A stretch of DNA of 64,000 nt from Prochilodus magdalenae (GCA_024036415.1 JAMWET010007158.1:199001-263000); one strand, 5' to 3'. Counted from the stretch's first letter, positions 13,802 through 25,770 are shown. The notes: generated from the sequence alone by a model not told the origin. Made by a program: numbers and translations.

Positions 13802-13802
13802 C
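13592..13802. repeat. CT-rich polypyrimidine tract with 68-bp duplication
   Basis: CT and TTTCT units. Two interruptions of the form CTGTCCCYCACCGCTCTGTC, at 13605 and 13673, show that a 68-bp block was duplicated within the tract. It directly precedes the CpG-dense patch. Confidence 0.9.
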
Positions 13803-13854
13803 CCCTTTTCCTCTCGCTCTCCCTCACACACGCACACCTTGCTCTTTGCTAACA

Positions 13855-14100
13855 CCTCGCTCGCGCCGTTCTGCATAAACAACACCACTCGAGTCGCGCG
13901 GTCTGTTTGATATGCGCGCTCACAGGCGCCGCGTGCTTCATTAGCATCCGGTCCGCGAGCCCCACGTTACGGAGTGCGCGCGCGCTGATGAGCCTCGCCG
14001 CGATCAGGAGGGTTAGACAGAGACAGGAGAGCGTCTCTGTGTGCGCGTGTTTGTGCGGGGAAGAGCGCCATGAACACGGGCGCGCGCGTTCCTGCAACTA
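13855..14100. promoter_or_regulatory. Isolated CpG-dense patch, candidate promoter
   Basis: By eye there are about 35 CpG dinucleotides in roughly 245 bp, while flanking DNA is AT-rich and CpG-poor. It contains ATTAGCAT and several GCGCGC runs. Possible splice donors (GTGAGT) follow at about 14110. No coding exon with recognisable homology is attached. Promoter function is inference: CpG clustering in vertebrate DNA usually marks unmethylated regulatory sequence. Confidence 0.45.
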
Positions 14101-15719
14101 TTGTGTTTGTGTGAGTGTGAAAGTCGGTGTATGTTTTTGGAACTTTGTGGGGACCAGCTATCCTCAGGGTGACGGAAAAATATGAACCTGACGTGGTGGG
14201 CAGGGATGGATGGATTACTGACTGGGCCATTGGGGCCGGTACCAAGGGGCCACTTAAGGGCTTTGAGTGGGGAATTAGATCTAGGTGGCTCAAATACTTT
14301 GCACAGTCTACCACAGATGTAAACATTAGATGAATGAGTAGCTCTGGTTACAAATCACTACATAAATGGAATACAAGAGGAAATCTTACCTGTCCCCACT
14401 ATTCCTGTTCTATTTATGGGATTTTGTTGGCATTCAAATAGGATGTTTTCTGACAGTGTTGTTAGACTTCACTCCTTCAGGTCTGTAGGGCTTCTTCTGT
14501 TTTTGCATTATGGCTCAGTTCAGGTGAATTTGAAAAGTGTTAGGATTTCAACCTTAAAAATCACAGTGTTGGCACAATGAGGTGTTGCCAACTAACGAAG
14601 CTAGGTAATATAAGAACATTTATTTATTTATTTATTTATTATATGTCTTACTCCTAATTATAGGTCTCACTGTTTTAACATGACATGCTTTTGTTTATTG
14701 TTGAAGTGCATTATGTCCCAAAATAAAAATCCTGATAAAAGTATTAAATGGAACATGCCTCTTTTATGTACAATATTTCTCTGTGCATCCATATTACATT
14801 AATGTTAGCTGTTTTGTCTCCAAAAATGTTAAAGCATATCAAGTAAACTATTAAAAAGGGTGATTAATGTTATAAAAATCTAAATGAAATAGTGTGGCAT
14901 GATTTTATCTTTGATACACTTTAAAATAAAATCCATGTTGCTAAAAAAGGCAACTTTAAAATTTCTCATCAATTAAAATATACATATTTCACTTTCTTCG
15001 ATTGTCAGGTGGTACAACCAAAAACAAAGAACTTTTATTTTGGCATGTCTGCAATCGTCCTTCATGCTGCAATGCCAAGGTCAATAGCCCTTTTGCAAAT
15101 TTTGGACAAAATTAAATTTTTGAGTGTTAGAATGTTTTAGTTTACCTTGTCATGTGGTACAATCTCTATAAAAACACAAACATGTTGGATTATAATGATG
15201 TTTATTTATTAAGGTAAGCATAAACTCACATTTAGACAATGGTTTATATGGTGTCTAGGGTATAAGGCCTAAGGCCTGGAGTACAAACAACAATAACAAC
15301 AATAACCTGTTTTCATTATATTTAGTTGATCTAAGTAATATAATAAACAAATCATTGTTCTTCACCTCTCACTGTGTTTTCTGAAGATCAGTAAAGGAAA
15401 TATGTCGTATTATGGATCTCGTGTCCTGAATATTATTAAATTCCTCATTTGAATGAAGAACAAAGAGAATTTAGAAAGAGGACTGATAGTGTTGGCTGCA
15501 GGTTGTGCAGTATAGGTAGCTGTTTAAGCTGAGCAGGTATGGCCACAGATCCATTCAGCGTAGTGTCTCTCGCTGGGCACAGGTCTGTCATGGGTCTGGC
15601 ACTGAGCAGGCCACAGGGCCATGATAAAGACGTTGGCACTCAGTCAGTGCCTCAGGTGCAGTCACTATGGCTGCCGCAGCGCTCCTGACAATCTGATCAC
15701 CTCTCTGCTAAGTGATGGC

Positions 15720-15750
<31 letters not shown>

Positions 15751-17100
15751 AGCTAGCATCTATTCAAGCTGGTAGTTAATGTGGGTAGTTAATACAGTCT
15801 TTGTCAGTACTTATATTCTACAGATTCAAAATCAGTTCAAAACAAGTTTGTTATGGTCTTCTTGGAGAATTTTGACTAAGGCTAAGAGGGGTTTTGTGAG
15901 TGTTTTAATAAATTTAAATGTAAAAATAATCAAAATAATGCAGACAGGTCTTTAATCATGTCATAACAAATGTTCGCCTTTGTGTCTTTAAAGGGAAAGT
16001 CCCCTAATGTTTACTTCAGGGACTATTCGGCCTTAGAAAACGCTTCATGTAGCCCTTAAAATAAATATATTTCAGGCCAAATCTTGATTACAAAAGCATC
16101 ATAAAACAATACTGAACTCCAACTCTCTTTGTCAGGTTTAATGTTTCTAGAGATTTCTAGAGTAATCTAGGAGAGCTGGATTTAAACTCAGCAATTGGGT
16201 TTCTCAGCACAAGTAACCCCTTACTCTGATTTCTTTCAGATTTCTTAGTCTGTGCATGTATAAAAACCAGCCGCTGTATCTGAAGTACACAAACAGCATT
16301 TAACATAGCAACTGCGACTGCAAAGAGTGATGCTGCAACTACATCCATGACAAAATGAAGCATTTTAATATTTTTCACCTTCTTGAAGATATATGGTTTT
16401 ATTTTCAGATTTATTAATGCAGCATTAAGTAAAAACATTTCCCCATAATATAACCATTAATACATAAATAATGATATTCAGAGCTATTTGATGTAAAAAG
16501 ATGCGTTTTAAAGAAACTTACTGAGTTAGGGTCATTCACAGTGGTGGTAATAGAAACCAGACGTCTGTGTTTAATGCCTTTCAAAGCTACACTGCAGAAA
16601 GTGGCTAAATTGAAAGGTTATGAATACTGCATTTGGTGACTGAGACATCACACAGTTCTGACATACTGTGACTAAACTTTCAGGTTACAATGTTTTTTTA
16701 AAGTCCATTCATGATGGAGAGATACATGCAAGCCGTCATTAGGGAAAATGGTATCCACCAGATTAACCACTAGTTTATCCTCACTGGCACTGCATATATG
16801 TAATCAGAATCAGAAGCCACATTATGGTTCACTGGTCATTTCAGACAGTAAATACAACGACTGCATTAGCATTGTAGATGTTGTGACAGCTGGTTCTCAA
16901 CATCATCATTGTAAAGAAGCCTGAGCTGGCCAGCTTTTCTCCAGAGTGCCATCTCACATGAACACACTCTGAATGGGTTTGTTTACATGCCAGTGCTTGA
17001 CTCATGAAGAAATTTTGAGGAATAAGAGGATATATTATGAAGCAGAGTAATAACACAGCACTATGAGGCTAGTGTATGATTGTATGTGTAGGAAATGGGA
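14101..17100. other. Intergenic, no gene
   Basis: AT-rich. It starts with a piece resembling the fish repeat GGAACTTTGTGGGGACC (14138) and has a TTTA run near 14620-14640 and a GA run at 15720-15744. No gene seen. Confidence 0.5.
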
Positions 17101-17107
17101 GACTATA

Positions 17108-17172
17108 TACTAATATAATATAATATAATATAATATAATATAATATAATATAATATAATATAATATAATATA
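17108..17172. repeat. Pentanucleotide (TATAA)n microsatellite
   Basis: About 13 near-perfect units of TATAA. Confidence 0.95.
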
Positions 17173-19015
17173 AACAAGACATTACTCACCTGTGACTGAA
17201 ACATACCTGTTATACCTCCATAAGCATTAATAAAATGATTTCACTTTGACTGGACTGAAGTTTCGGAATGTAGGCCACATCAATGTTCAGCCTCTCGTGC
17301 CTTAAACTATTGTGCAGTGGAACCAAATTTTTGTCTTCGCTGGCACAATTCTGAGGAGAATTTCCTGTAGACTGTAATTTTTGCCACTGCTGGTAGACCC
17401 TTACGGCTGTATGCTTCAAAACATTCCACACAGAGTATAAGACATTCACTGCACTGTAGCACCTCTACTCAATCTATGAATCCTGTTACTCACACCCTGC
17501 AGGTATTTATAGCCTGATCAGCCTCATGCAGTGCCATCTCCAGTTACTACCACCGTAAACACGTAAGGAGATTTTGTTTCTCGTTAGCTTTTAATACACA
17601 TAGATATATGCACTGTACTTGCTATAATAGTAGATTAGAATATGGGCATACAGATTGGTTTACTATTAATCTCTACATTGTCATGTCAGTCAGGAACAAC
17701 TTTTATGAAATAAAAAATAAACCAGGGCATAGGTTTCTGACATACACGTGCAGATGTAAAACTACTAGCAGATGGAATAACTACTTAACTACATATATAT
17801 GAATAATTTAAAAAGCAAGCAAAGTCATTCAAAGTGGTTTAAAATTAAATGGTGCATTGTGGGACAAAAATGTTAAATTTCTTTACAATGGAGGTAATGG
17901 GAATCAGAAGTAACCATGTGTACAATGCAAATATAGCCACATTATTTACTATCTAAAATCACCTACACATATTAAAATCGCTAATTAGTGGAGAATCTGC
18001 TATCTTTTCCTTTTTTGGTCCACAAACGAGTTGAAATATATAAAAATGTATTTCAGCTCATCTCTAAAATCACAATTTCTCAGACATCAGGTAGCTCATT
18101 TATAGCTTTTGCAGCCAGCAGGTCTGACCACCACTGTGAACAATGGGACAATACATTTCTTAATGATAATAGTTAGGTCATATATACATCTTTGAGAAAG
18201 AGGTGGAGTTCGCCTGTAGTGCCAAACCACTGTATCAAAAGTGTGTCTGTGTGTGTGTGGGCCTTAAGTGTGTATCTGTGCACGTGAAGGAGTCCCATGA
18301 CCATCCCGCGGGACGCCATTAATCCTTCCCACATCTGACGGCCATGTTGGTTCAAGTTGTAGTGCGGTGTAGTGGTGGTGGGGGCGGGGTTAGTTTGAGC
18401 TTTCTCCTTTAAATGCACAATGCCATATTTATAAGGCTGTATTTATAAACACATTTGCATAGATCAAGATGAAAAAGTTGTTTGAATTGGGGGGCCATTT
18501 GCATTTGGCGAAACATATGGCGTAGCCGCGGAAGCCATGGGCCATGCCTTCATTAAGCCAGCTCCGTTTCATCAGCGCCGCGTGCTCCCCACTGCGCTCC
18601 CCCACCGCGCAGCCTTCTGTCCCCGAAGGTTCCACTGACAGGGGACAATATGTCCCCAAGGTGAAACGCACCCTGCTCCCAATGATTATTTAATCTGACT
18701 CACGCATCGCTCCTAAAAGGGAGAGGGACAAAGCGGCCGTTTTTTTCCTGCTTGTCGGAAGCTAGGCTTGGTCTACAGGTGAGGGAACAGACACGTGTTG
18801 TCTGCTGAAAGCATGGTTACAGTACAACACAGTTCAGGGTGCAGGAGATGCAGATCGAACTGGTTCTGGTTTTACACATGAAGATCCACACATTTAAACA
18901 TGAGCACATAGCTCTATTCCCACAGAGGTTCTTTGTAGAACGCTGAAAAAGTACAAAATTACAATATTTGATGTTTTCCCTTATTTATTGATTTATATAT
19001 TTGTTTGTTTGTGAT
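17173..19015. other. Intergenic; possible regulatory block at 18290-18720
   Basis: Old repeat sequence lies at 17820-17960. Between about 18290 and 18720 the sequence is repeat-free and richer in G+C, with words such as GCATTTGGCG, CCATGGGCCATG and paired CATTTGCAT sites. It could be a conserved element, but only alignment can tell. No exon recognised. Confidence 0.4.
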
Positions 19016-19018
19016 AAT

Positions 19019-19150
19019 GCACTCTAAATCGGTGCCTGCAACACTTTCTAAACAAGCTGGGACTGGAGAACGTTTACCACAGTGTTACATCACCTTTCCT
19101 TTAAACTAGGCTAAATTAATGTTTGAGTGCTGAACTAGTTTTTACAGTGG
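19019..19150 (+). repeat. Teleost interspersed repeat fragment
   Basis: CAAGCTGGGACTGGAGAACG then TTTACCACAGTGTTACATCA followed by CCTTTCCTTT matches a widespread fish repeat (GTTTACCACTGTGTTACATC type). No coding capacity. Confidence 0.55.
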
Positions 19151-19960
19151 ATTTTCTTTTCCCCTCCTCTGGTACAGTACACGTCTTCCGGGACACAACT
19201 GTACAGGGCATTTGTCGTCATATTTTAGGCTTTGCAATGTGTCACACATAAACAGGTTGGACTGCAGACAAGGTAATCTACCTCCCAAACTTGGCATGTT
19301 GTCATATAAGCCTGGACATCTCTGAGAAAGACACTGTAACAAAGTTAGTATATGTTGTGTATTGATGCTGCCTGCACAGATGTGCAAGTCACTGGAGCGC
19401 TAATACCCGCTCCCTACCATGAGAAACCCCGACTTATGAACTTTACACTGGTAACGATCTGGTTAAAAATAAATAAATAAATAAAATAATTTATTCTGGA
19501 GACTACAACATGCGTTATTTCCAAAAAGAGTTTGAAAAGGTGAGTAGTGTCTACTGCATATTAGTCCATTTCAGAGGAGCTTGAGCCCAGAAAAGTCAAC
19601 ATCATTTTTGGATGTGGTTAATGTTTGACCTTCACTGTGAATAGTACAGTCTTAACTCTCATTTGTGAATTGTTTATTGACAGTCAGTTAGGGCTAGTGT
19701 TCCCCAAGCCCATGAGCTAATGCCATCACACAGGCATTATGGTTTTTAACGCATTGCTGTCTAGAGTGACAGTCAGAGGTATTTAGTTGTGGTTTTGCAC
19801 ATTTTTCCTGATTCTCTGAATGTTCTGTTGAAATATTCCAGCTGTACAGGGCGAATTTCCCATTGATGAATATCAGTCTTAAACAGTACAGCACAGCAGT
19901 CAGAGACCAACGTTTGTTTATGTACTTTCTAGTAAAATCTACCATTATTTCTTTTACAGG
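19151..19960. other. Intergenic, nothing recognised
   Basis: AT-rich sequence with an AAATA run near 19467-19485. No gene signal. Confidence 0.5.
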
Positions 19961-19964
19961 AGAT

Positions 19965-20335
19965 CAGACATAGCAGTGCTACTGGAGTTGTTAACACCTC
20001 AGTGTCACTGCTGGACTGAGATTCGTCCACCAACCAAACTATCCAGACAACCCTATCCTGTGGGCAGCACCCTGTAACTACTGAGGAAGGACTAGAGGAT
20101 GACCAACTCATACTCTGCAGCAGCAGATGAGCTATTGTCGCTGACTTTATATCTACAAGGTGGACCAGCAAGGTAGGAGTGTCTAATAGACTGGACAGTG
20201 GGTGGATACAGTGTTTAAGCACTCCAGCAGCACTGCTGTGTCTGTTCCACTCAAACAAGCACAAGCCACACTTACAGACCAACACCAGACCAATTGGGTT
20301 TCTTTGTGATTCTTTTTTGGACACTAAAAATAGTT
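19965..20335. mobile_element. Palindromic non-autonomous DNA transposon
   Basis: The left segment AGCAGTGCTACTGGAGTTGT at about 19973 is inverted at about 20215-20235 (AAGCACTCCAGCAGCACTGC), giving a fold-back structure of roughly 260 bp. It resembles a very abundant fish element whose ends read CAGCAGTGCTGCTGGAGT. A right-half fragment lies at 1432-1560. Superfamily assignment (hAT-like) is uncertain. Confidence 0.65.
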
Positions 20336-21205
20336 ACCTAGAACTAAATAGCACAAACTTTTAGTTTTCCTGCCATTGTGCAATAGGCATTAAACAATAT
20401 TGCACATTTTACTGACCAGCCAACTTTCACACGGTGTGAGGGACAGGTGGATCAAAAGAAACAGTCCAAAATGTCCTGCAATAAAATGAGTTACATTAAC
20501 ATACATTAGGGTTAAGACAATTGTCCCTTCTTCTATAAAACTAAAGCATATCAGACAAAAACATATGTATACCAGCATCTACACTTACAATGAAGCATCA
20601 TAATTCTCCACACAGTGCGTGTCTAGTAACAGTAACAGTCTAGGTCACACCCAGGTGAACCCTTCTCCGTGTGGCTGTCATTGTTTGTTTGGCGTGCTTT
20701 CTGATGAACAGCAGGTTGATTTGTTTTGACACATGATAGCCTCTGGTCTGCACTTTACATGAGCGTGTTATTTTCAGAGCTGAAATGCAACCAGGAGAGA
20801 CAGATATAGCATCTGAACCGCACCTCCTCCTCCAGCTTTCTAATCCTGACTATTTTTCTATTTACATAACTAATCACATTTTCAACTGTCCCGACCTAAC
20901 GACTGATATAGCCAGTCTTCCAGAAATACCCGCTGGAGCCCTGCACATTCAACCACTTGTGGTTTTAAGGGGCAGAAAACAGTGCTGTTGACGTGCTATG
21001 TTTCACTTGCGCAGTTTTATCTCAGACAGATCATTCTGTTATTGGAAAGACCCGTAGAGAAGGAGTGAAGGCTATTTTAAAAGGTTTTCTTCACAAAGAA
21101 GGTTTTCATTTCTGTGCTTCTCAAGCTTCCAGATGACTGTGTGTTTGTTCAGTTTCTTCAAATGCTTATGACCACCATACAGTCACTATCACAAGAACAC
21201 TTGCA
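20336..21205. other. Intergenic, nothing recognised
   Basis: AT-rich sequence, no gene or repeat identified. Confidence 0.5.
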
Positions 21206-21209
21206 CAAA

Positions 21210-21890
21210 TAGTTGCAAGGAATCAACTGGCAGGAATGAAACTTGGTGGGTAGGTTTGACATTGTGAGACATGAGAATGGTTCAAGTTTCACGCTTGGCT
21301 GTGCATGTGACGTAAGCAAGGTGGAGCCTTGTTGCTATACCAGCCACAATTGTGGGCATTTAGCAAGCAAGTGCATTCAGTAAGTGATGCCCTCCATGAG
21401 TCATCCTGTTCCCATTAGCAGATGGTTGTACGACACAGGACTACACGCACGCAGAGCTTTACACCATGTCATCATCGCCAAACACTGCAATGGTGTCGTG
21501 CCAGACTGTCATAGAGTGACTCAGAATGACAGCAGGTCATCTTTACTGACGAGTCCTGGTTTTATGTTTGTGGAGACGACCAATGAATCTGTGTGCATAA
21601 CCACAGTGTCATGCATCACATGTTCAGATGACCTGGTGTCACTCCACCTTCACCCCTACCACAAAATCTGCAGGAACTGTGTGAGAATATTCGACCGGCC
21701 TGGAATGAATTATCACAGGACACCGTTAGGAACCTTTACAAGCGAGACGTCTGGCATGTTACACAGGCTTCTGTATATGTAGCTTAATAAATATTCCTCA
21801 TATCAGTCTAGATATTTCATTATTTATTGTTCCTGGTAACCTTCATCTGACACTTCCTTCGGGGTGCAGCTATTCATTTGATGATGTAGG
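21210..21890 (+). mobile_element. Decayed, internally deleted Tc1-like transposon (family B), copy 2
   Basis: It opens with TGAAACTTGGTGGGTAGGTT. Pieces in changing frames spell QVIFTDESWFYVCGDD (Tc1 IFTDES motif) and then, across the shared deletion junction, PGVTPPSPLPQNLQELCENI with a following WNELSQDTVRNLY. It is the longest of the family-B copies and ends immediately before the element at 21893. Frameshifts and the missing core make it non-functional. Confidence 0.82.
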
Positions 21891-21892
21891 TA

Positions 21893-22414
21893 CAGGGGTT
21901 GGACAATGAAACTGAAACACCTGTCATTTTAGTGTGGGAGGTCTCATGGCTAAATTGGACCAGCCTGGTGGCCAGTCTTCATTAATTGCACATTGCACCA
22001 GTAAGAGCAGAGTGTGAAGGTTCAGTTAGCAGGTAAGAGCACAGTTCTGCTCAAAATACTGCAATGCACACAGCATTATGGGTGACATACCAGAGTTCAA
22101 AAGAGGACAAACTGTTTGGTGCACGTCTTGCTGGCGCATCTGTGACCAAGACAGCAAGTCTTTGTGATGTATCAAGAGCCACGGTATCCAGGGTAATGTC
22201 AGCATACCACCAAGAAGGACGAACCTCCACCAGCATCACGTAGTGACCTGGCCACTATCCTGCAAGAAGAATGGCTTAAACTCCCTCTGACCACTGTGCA
22301 GGACTTGTATATGTCATTCCCAAGACGAACTGATGCTGCAAAAGGAGGCCCTACACCATACTAATAAATGATTGATGGTGGACCAGGTGTTTCAGTTTCA
22401 TTGTCCAACCCCTG
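21893..22414 (+). mobile_element. Tc1-like miniature element, second copy
   Basis: 522 bp with inverted ends CAGGGGTTGGACAATGAAAC and flanking TA at 21891-21892 and 22415-22416. It encodes remnants DIPEFKRGQ, LFGARLAGASVTKTASLCDV and SRATVSRVMSAYHQEGRTS (helix-turn-helix), then DLATILQEEWLKLP and KGGPTPY. It is the same structure as 4938-5468 but in the opposite orientation, about 16.4 kb away. A frameshift lies after FKRGQ. Confidence 0.92.
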
Positions 22415-22416
22415 TA

Positions 22417-23160
22417 GTTAATCCATATTTAAAACATATTTTTGTTTTTAAATCAATGAAGTGTAATATAGCCACTTATGATTTCTTAAATCATAAAAAT
22501 AATAATAACAAGTTCTAAAACTGAGAGGTGTTCAGTGGGAGGTAGTCAAAGTCATTAAGTGCCACTGTAGCTGGAGCCCTGGAGGAACAGACTTTACAAA
22601 CACTGGGCTTCTCAGCTAAGTACACATTCATATCAAAATACTAGTTTAATTAATTTGCTAATATGATAATGACTCCAGTTAAGCCAATAACCAAAAAAGA
22701 AAATATGTTTCTGCTTACGTTATTCGGGGGACGGTGGTGGCGACTAACCCTAATATTTTGCCCCCGTTTGATTAGAGTTATATAGATATGAGGGCATGCG
22801 AGATCGCTTGCGTTATTAAGCCACACGTCGACATATTCCAACTGGGAAAAAGCATCCAGTGCCTTTAATAAGTAATGATCGCCAAAGATCAGAGGAACCG
22901 TACAGTACAGCAAAACAAGTTAAGCACAAGCTTTGATAATGACACTTAATAATTCAAAGTGTGTAATTATCCCTTTACAGAGAAGCACAACAGCGGCGGG
23001 AAGCTGGAGGGATTTTGGCAATTAGCAGAAGATCGGGGTCAACCGATCAGACCCTGAAGGAGGCTACATTGACCGCATTAGAACGCCAACACGGTGGAAA
23101 GTCTTACCTGTGGAGACACAGGTCTAAAAGAAATCTGTTAGAGTAGTCAGTCACATTTAG
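22417..23160. other. Intergenic, nothing recognised
   Basis: AT-rich to balanced sequence with no repeat or gene signal. Confidence 0.5.
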
Positions 23161-23164
23161 ACTG

Positions 23165-23419
23165 TATGTCGTCGCTGTCCTAAGAAAAACATGTATCTCC
23201 ATTATTGTTGATTTTTACTTTTATGCCTCATTTGATCACATCAGCTGCTGTTTACACTGCATGGGAATTTTATGTAGAATGGACCAACAGAAATGTCCCA
23301 AAACAGCTTGGTAAGACGTCTGGTTCCATTGACTTCCATTTAAATTAAATGAGGTTTTTGGCCTCTCCTGTAAAGTTGCCATTTTTGAGATACCTGTTTT
23401 TCTTTGGACAGCGACGATA
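23165..23419 (+). repeat. Interspersed repeat family A, copy 2
   Basis: AACATGTATCTCCATTATTG, GAATGGACCAACAGAAATGT, TTCCATTGACTTCCAT and CCTCTCCTGTAAAGTTGCCA occur in the standard order. It ends in GGACAGCGACGATA beside the miniature element that follows. Confidence 0.75.
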
Positions 23420-23421
23420 TA

Positions 23422-23879
23422 CAGTTCCAGTCATAAGTTTAGACATGGCCACTTACTCAAAGTAATCAAACTACACAATCAAACTAATGGAATTATACAT
23501 TCCACCTTAAAAACCTCCAAAATGGAATTTTACTGGAAGATAAAAGATTTTTTACTTTGCAATGGAGATTGGTAAAACGAGTTTTTTTCTAAGCAATTTG
23601 AGCTTTTATTGGTCTGTCCATCATGAATATTCACAAAAATGAAAGAGTAACGAGAGCTTTTAAACTGTGCTAAACAAAGTGCAACAAAATTATAAAATTA
23701 GATGTGGCGATATGGCAAAAATCGAATTATGTGATACATCAAGAGTTTATGTGGAATTACCAGATATTTAATGTTTCAGATATCTCATCAGTTGGAACTG
23801 TTAAGTGTAAGTCTGTAGTTGTTAAGATAACCTAAAACATCCATTTAGTTGGGTGTGTCTAAACTTTTGACTGGTACTG
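23422..23879. mobile_element. Tc1-like miniature element with intact ends
   Basis: 458 bp with inverted ends: CAGTTCCAGTCATAAGTTTA at the left, and GTGTGTCTAAACTTTTGACT then GGTACTG at the right. TA lies on both sides (23420-23421 and 23880-23881). This matches the well-known fish Tc1 end CAGTACCAGTCAAAAGTTT. It has no coding capacity. It sits between two family-A copies, so it inserted after they were in place. Confidence 0.9.
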
Positions 23880-23881
23880 TA

Positions 23882-24180
23882 GCCGTACCTGTAACTGTAT
23901 CATCGCTATATCACCATATTTTGCAATTATTTTTAGTTTCATGCTTAATTTGGAATTAGGTGCTGTTCTTTACATTGTGTGGAAACTTCATGATGATTGG
24001 ACCGATAAAAATGCTCCAAAACTGCTTTGTATAAGATGTCTTTACATTAACTTGTGAACGAAACTTAAGAATACCATAGCCCTCCCCTGTAAAGTTACTA
24101 TGTTGGAGTTACCATTTCTTCTTAATTATGATAATCATGGTGATTAAGTAGATGGTTATTATGACAGATATCAAAATGGA
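23882..24180 (+). repeat. Interspersed repeat family A, copy 3
   Basis: GATGATTGGACCGATAAAAA, TTTACATTAACTTGTGAACG and CCTCCCCTGTAAAGTTACTA follow the family order. With 23165-23419 it forms a tandem pair interrupted by the Tc1-like element. Confidence 0.65.
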
Positions 24181-24599
24181 CATTTACAGTTCAAATGCAG
24201 GGTGACACCACAGCCATGAAGCGAAATATTACCTCACCTCTGACCTTTGGTACTCCTTTGTCATCAAACATGCCACTGGCAGTAGAAGCATTTGGGGCTT
24301 TGTTGCTGTTGACAGAAGGTTCTGCTACCTCATCGCTCCTCTTTGTCTGCCTCTTGTCTTGGGCCAGTGCTCTTATTCTGCACATTTTGCTAGGCTAAAA
24401 GGTCCCACATTTGCAACTCAAATAATTGAGATTAATCACACAAGCTAATCACTGTATTTGTCTTCCATCCATTTGTGTTTCACAATACACAGATGGAAAA
24501 AACAGGGATGAAAAGAATCACCGCTCCTATTAAATCACTATCTTTCAACAAGCGGCACTCTCCTTTTTTTCTGCTGTTTTTTTTTTTTTTTTACACGGG

Positions 24600-25560
24600 A
24601 GGGCATTCAGAGGAGCTGCTTGGCACTCATTGTTCAGTTAAATGAGTAATCATAACATCAATGAGGCGCTGAAACGCGACGCGCTGCACATTGACAACCT
24701 TTGCGCCCCTTTGAGGGGGGGCTGGGGGAGTTAATTTGATCACCATGATCTGGGCTCCTTTCAGGCACGCGCTCCAACACAGCCAGCCAGCAGCTGGGGG
24801 GCATGGTCCCTAAATGCTCGCCATGAGAAGGCCTGAAAAAGAAGAGGCAAAAAAATGGATTTAAAATCGGCCTTTGCTGTGCACCTAGTGGGCGCTAGAC
24901 CAGCCCTATCGCACTTCCATCATAGCAGATCATCTCGTGGTGGCGGCTGAGCCAGACGAGCCTTGCGGAGCCTAATTGCCAGATGGTGAATATTTATCTC
25001 CCCCTTCTTCACTCAAAAGTTGCATTAATTGCAGGGCTGCCCGGGGGCTGAGTTTTCCCCTGATCAGAGTGATAGAAGCCCATGACCCTGATTAAGCCCC
25101 CACCTCCTTAGCCCCAGTGCCATGCCCCCCTCACCCTCTGATCTGCAACATAGGTGGCAGTGGTAATGGGGTGGGGGAGGAAAGTTTGGAACATCACCCC
25201 TAGTCATTTGCCTATTGAGCCACCTGGGCCTTGACGCTGGTGACAGTGGTGGTTGGTGGGGGGGGTGGGTGCTTTGGGTATGTGTATATGTGAATAGCTG
25301 TGGTGGGCTGGCTTAGGGAGGGCTTAAAGGGAGGTGGGAGTCTCAGCATTCTCCAAGCCTTTCTCCATCTTCACCCCTCCAACCCCCCTTTTTTCCCCCT
25401 CCAACGCCGCGTGCCACCCCTACGGCAGCTCTCTCTCCAAGCCCCGGCCTCGTTTACATATCTCCCAGAGATGTAATTGAATTAAATGAAGCTTCTGGAG
25501 GGCAGCTGCAGCAGCTGCTGTTTGTGGCATGTCAAAAGGCCCGCCACTTTAAGAGCACTT
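24600..25560. promoter_or_regulatory. Candidate conserved non-coding block 1
   Basis: About 1 kb of repeat-free, G+C-balanced sequence with clustered homeodomain-type ATTA/TAAT words (AGTAATCATAA, TTAATTTGATCA, GCATTAATTGCAGG), a CAGATG E-box and paired CAGCTG sites at about 24792 and 25503-25516. It differs clearly from its AT-rich surroundings. A short poly-G stretch is at 25257-25267. Enhancer function near etv1 is inference. Confidence 0.35.
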
Positions 25561-25689
25561 ACATATGCTCCAAATTAGCAGGTCAGATAGGCACATGCGC
25601 TCGATGACAGGGGCACCGCTGCCAGCGCAACAAGGGGCCCTGCAGCTGTGGGCAATTCACTCTGAAGGGCCTTTATCACAGGCTCATTA

Positions 25690-25770
25690 TCAGTGTATAT
25701 GTGTGTGTGTGTATGAGCAGTGTGCATGGAAGAGGGTGACCGTGTGTGTGCGCATGTGTGTGTGTGTTGG
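25690..25770. repeat. GT-rich microsatellite
   Basis: Interrupted TG repeats (GTATATGTGTGTGTGTGTAT and a second run near 25742-25768). Confidence 0.85.

Noticed and set aside
13526..13888. Serine/leucine-rich and arginine/glutamate-rich frames
   Set aside because: Artefacts of the CT tract; both strands stay open for the same reason.
21384..21782. 132-codon open frame
   Set aside because: It is an out-of-frame reading through the Tc1-like fossil; the transposase motifs lie in other frames.
24191..24398. Overlapping frames on both strands of 64 and 67 codons
   Set aside because: Short, no known motif, and adjacent to repeat sequence; could be conserved non-coding DNA but not supportable as a gene.
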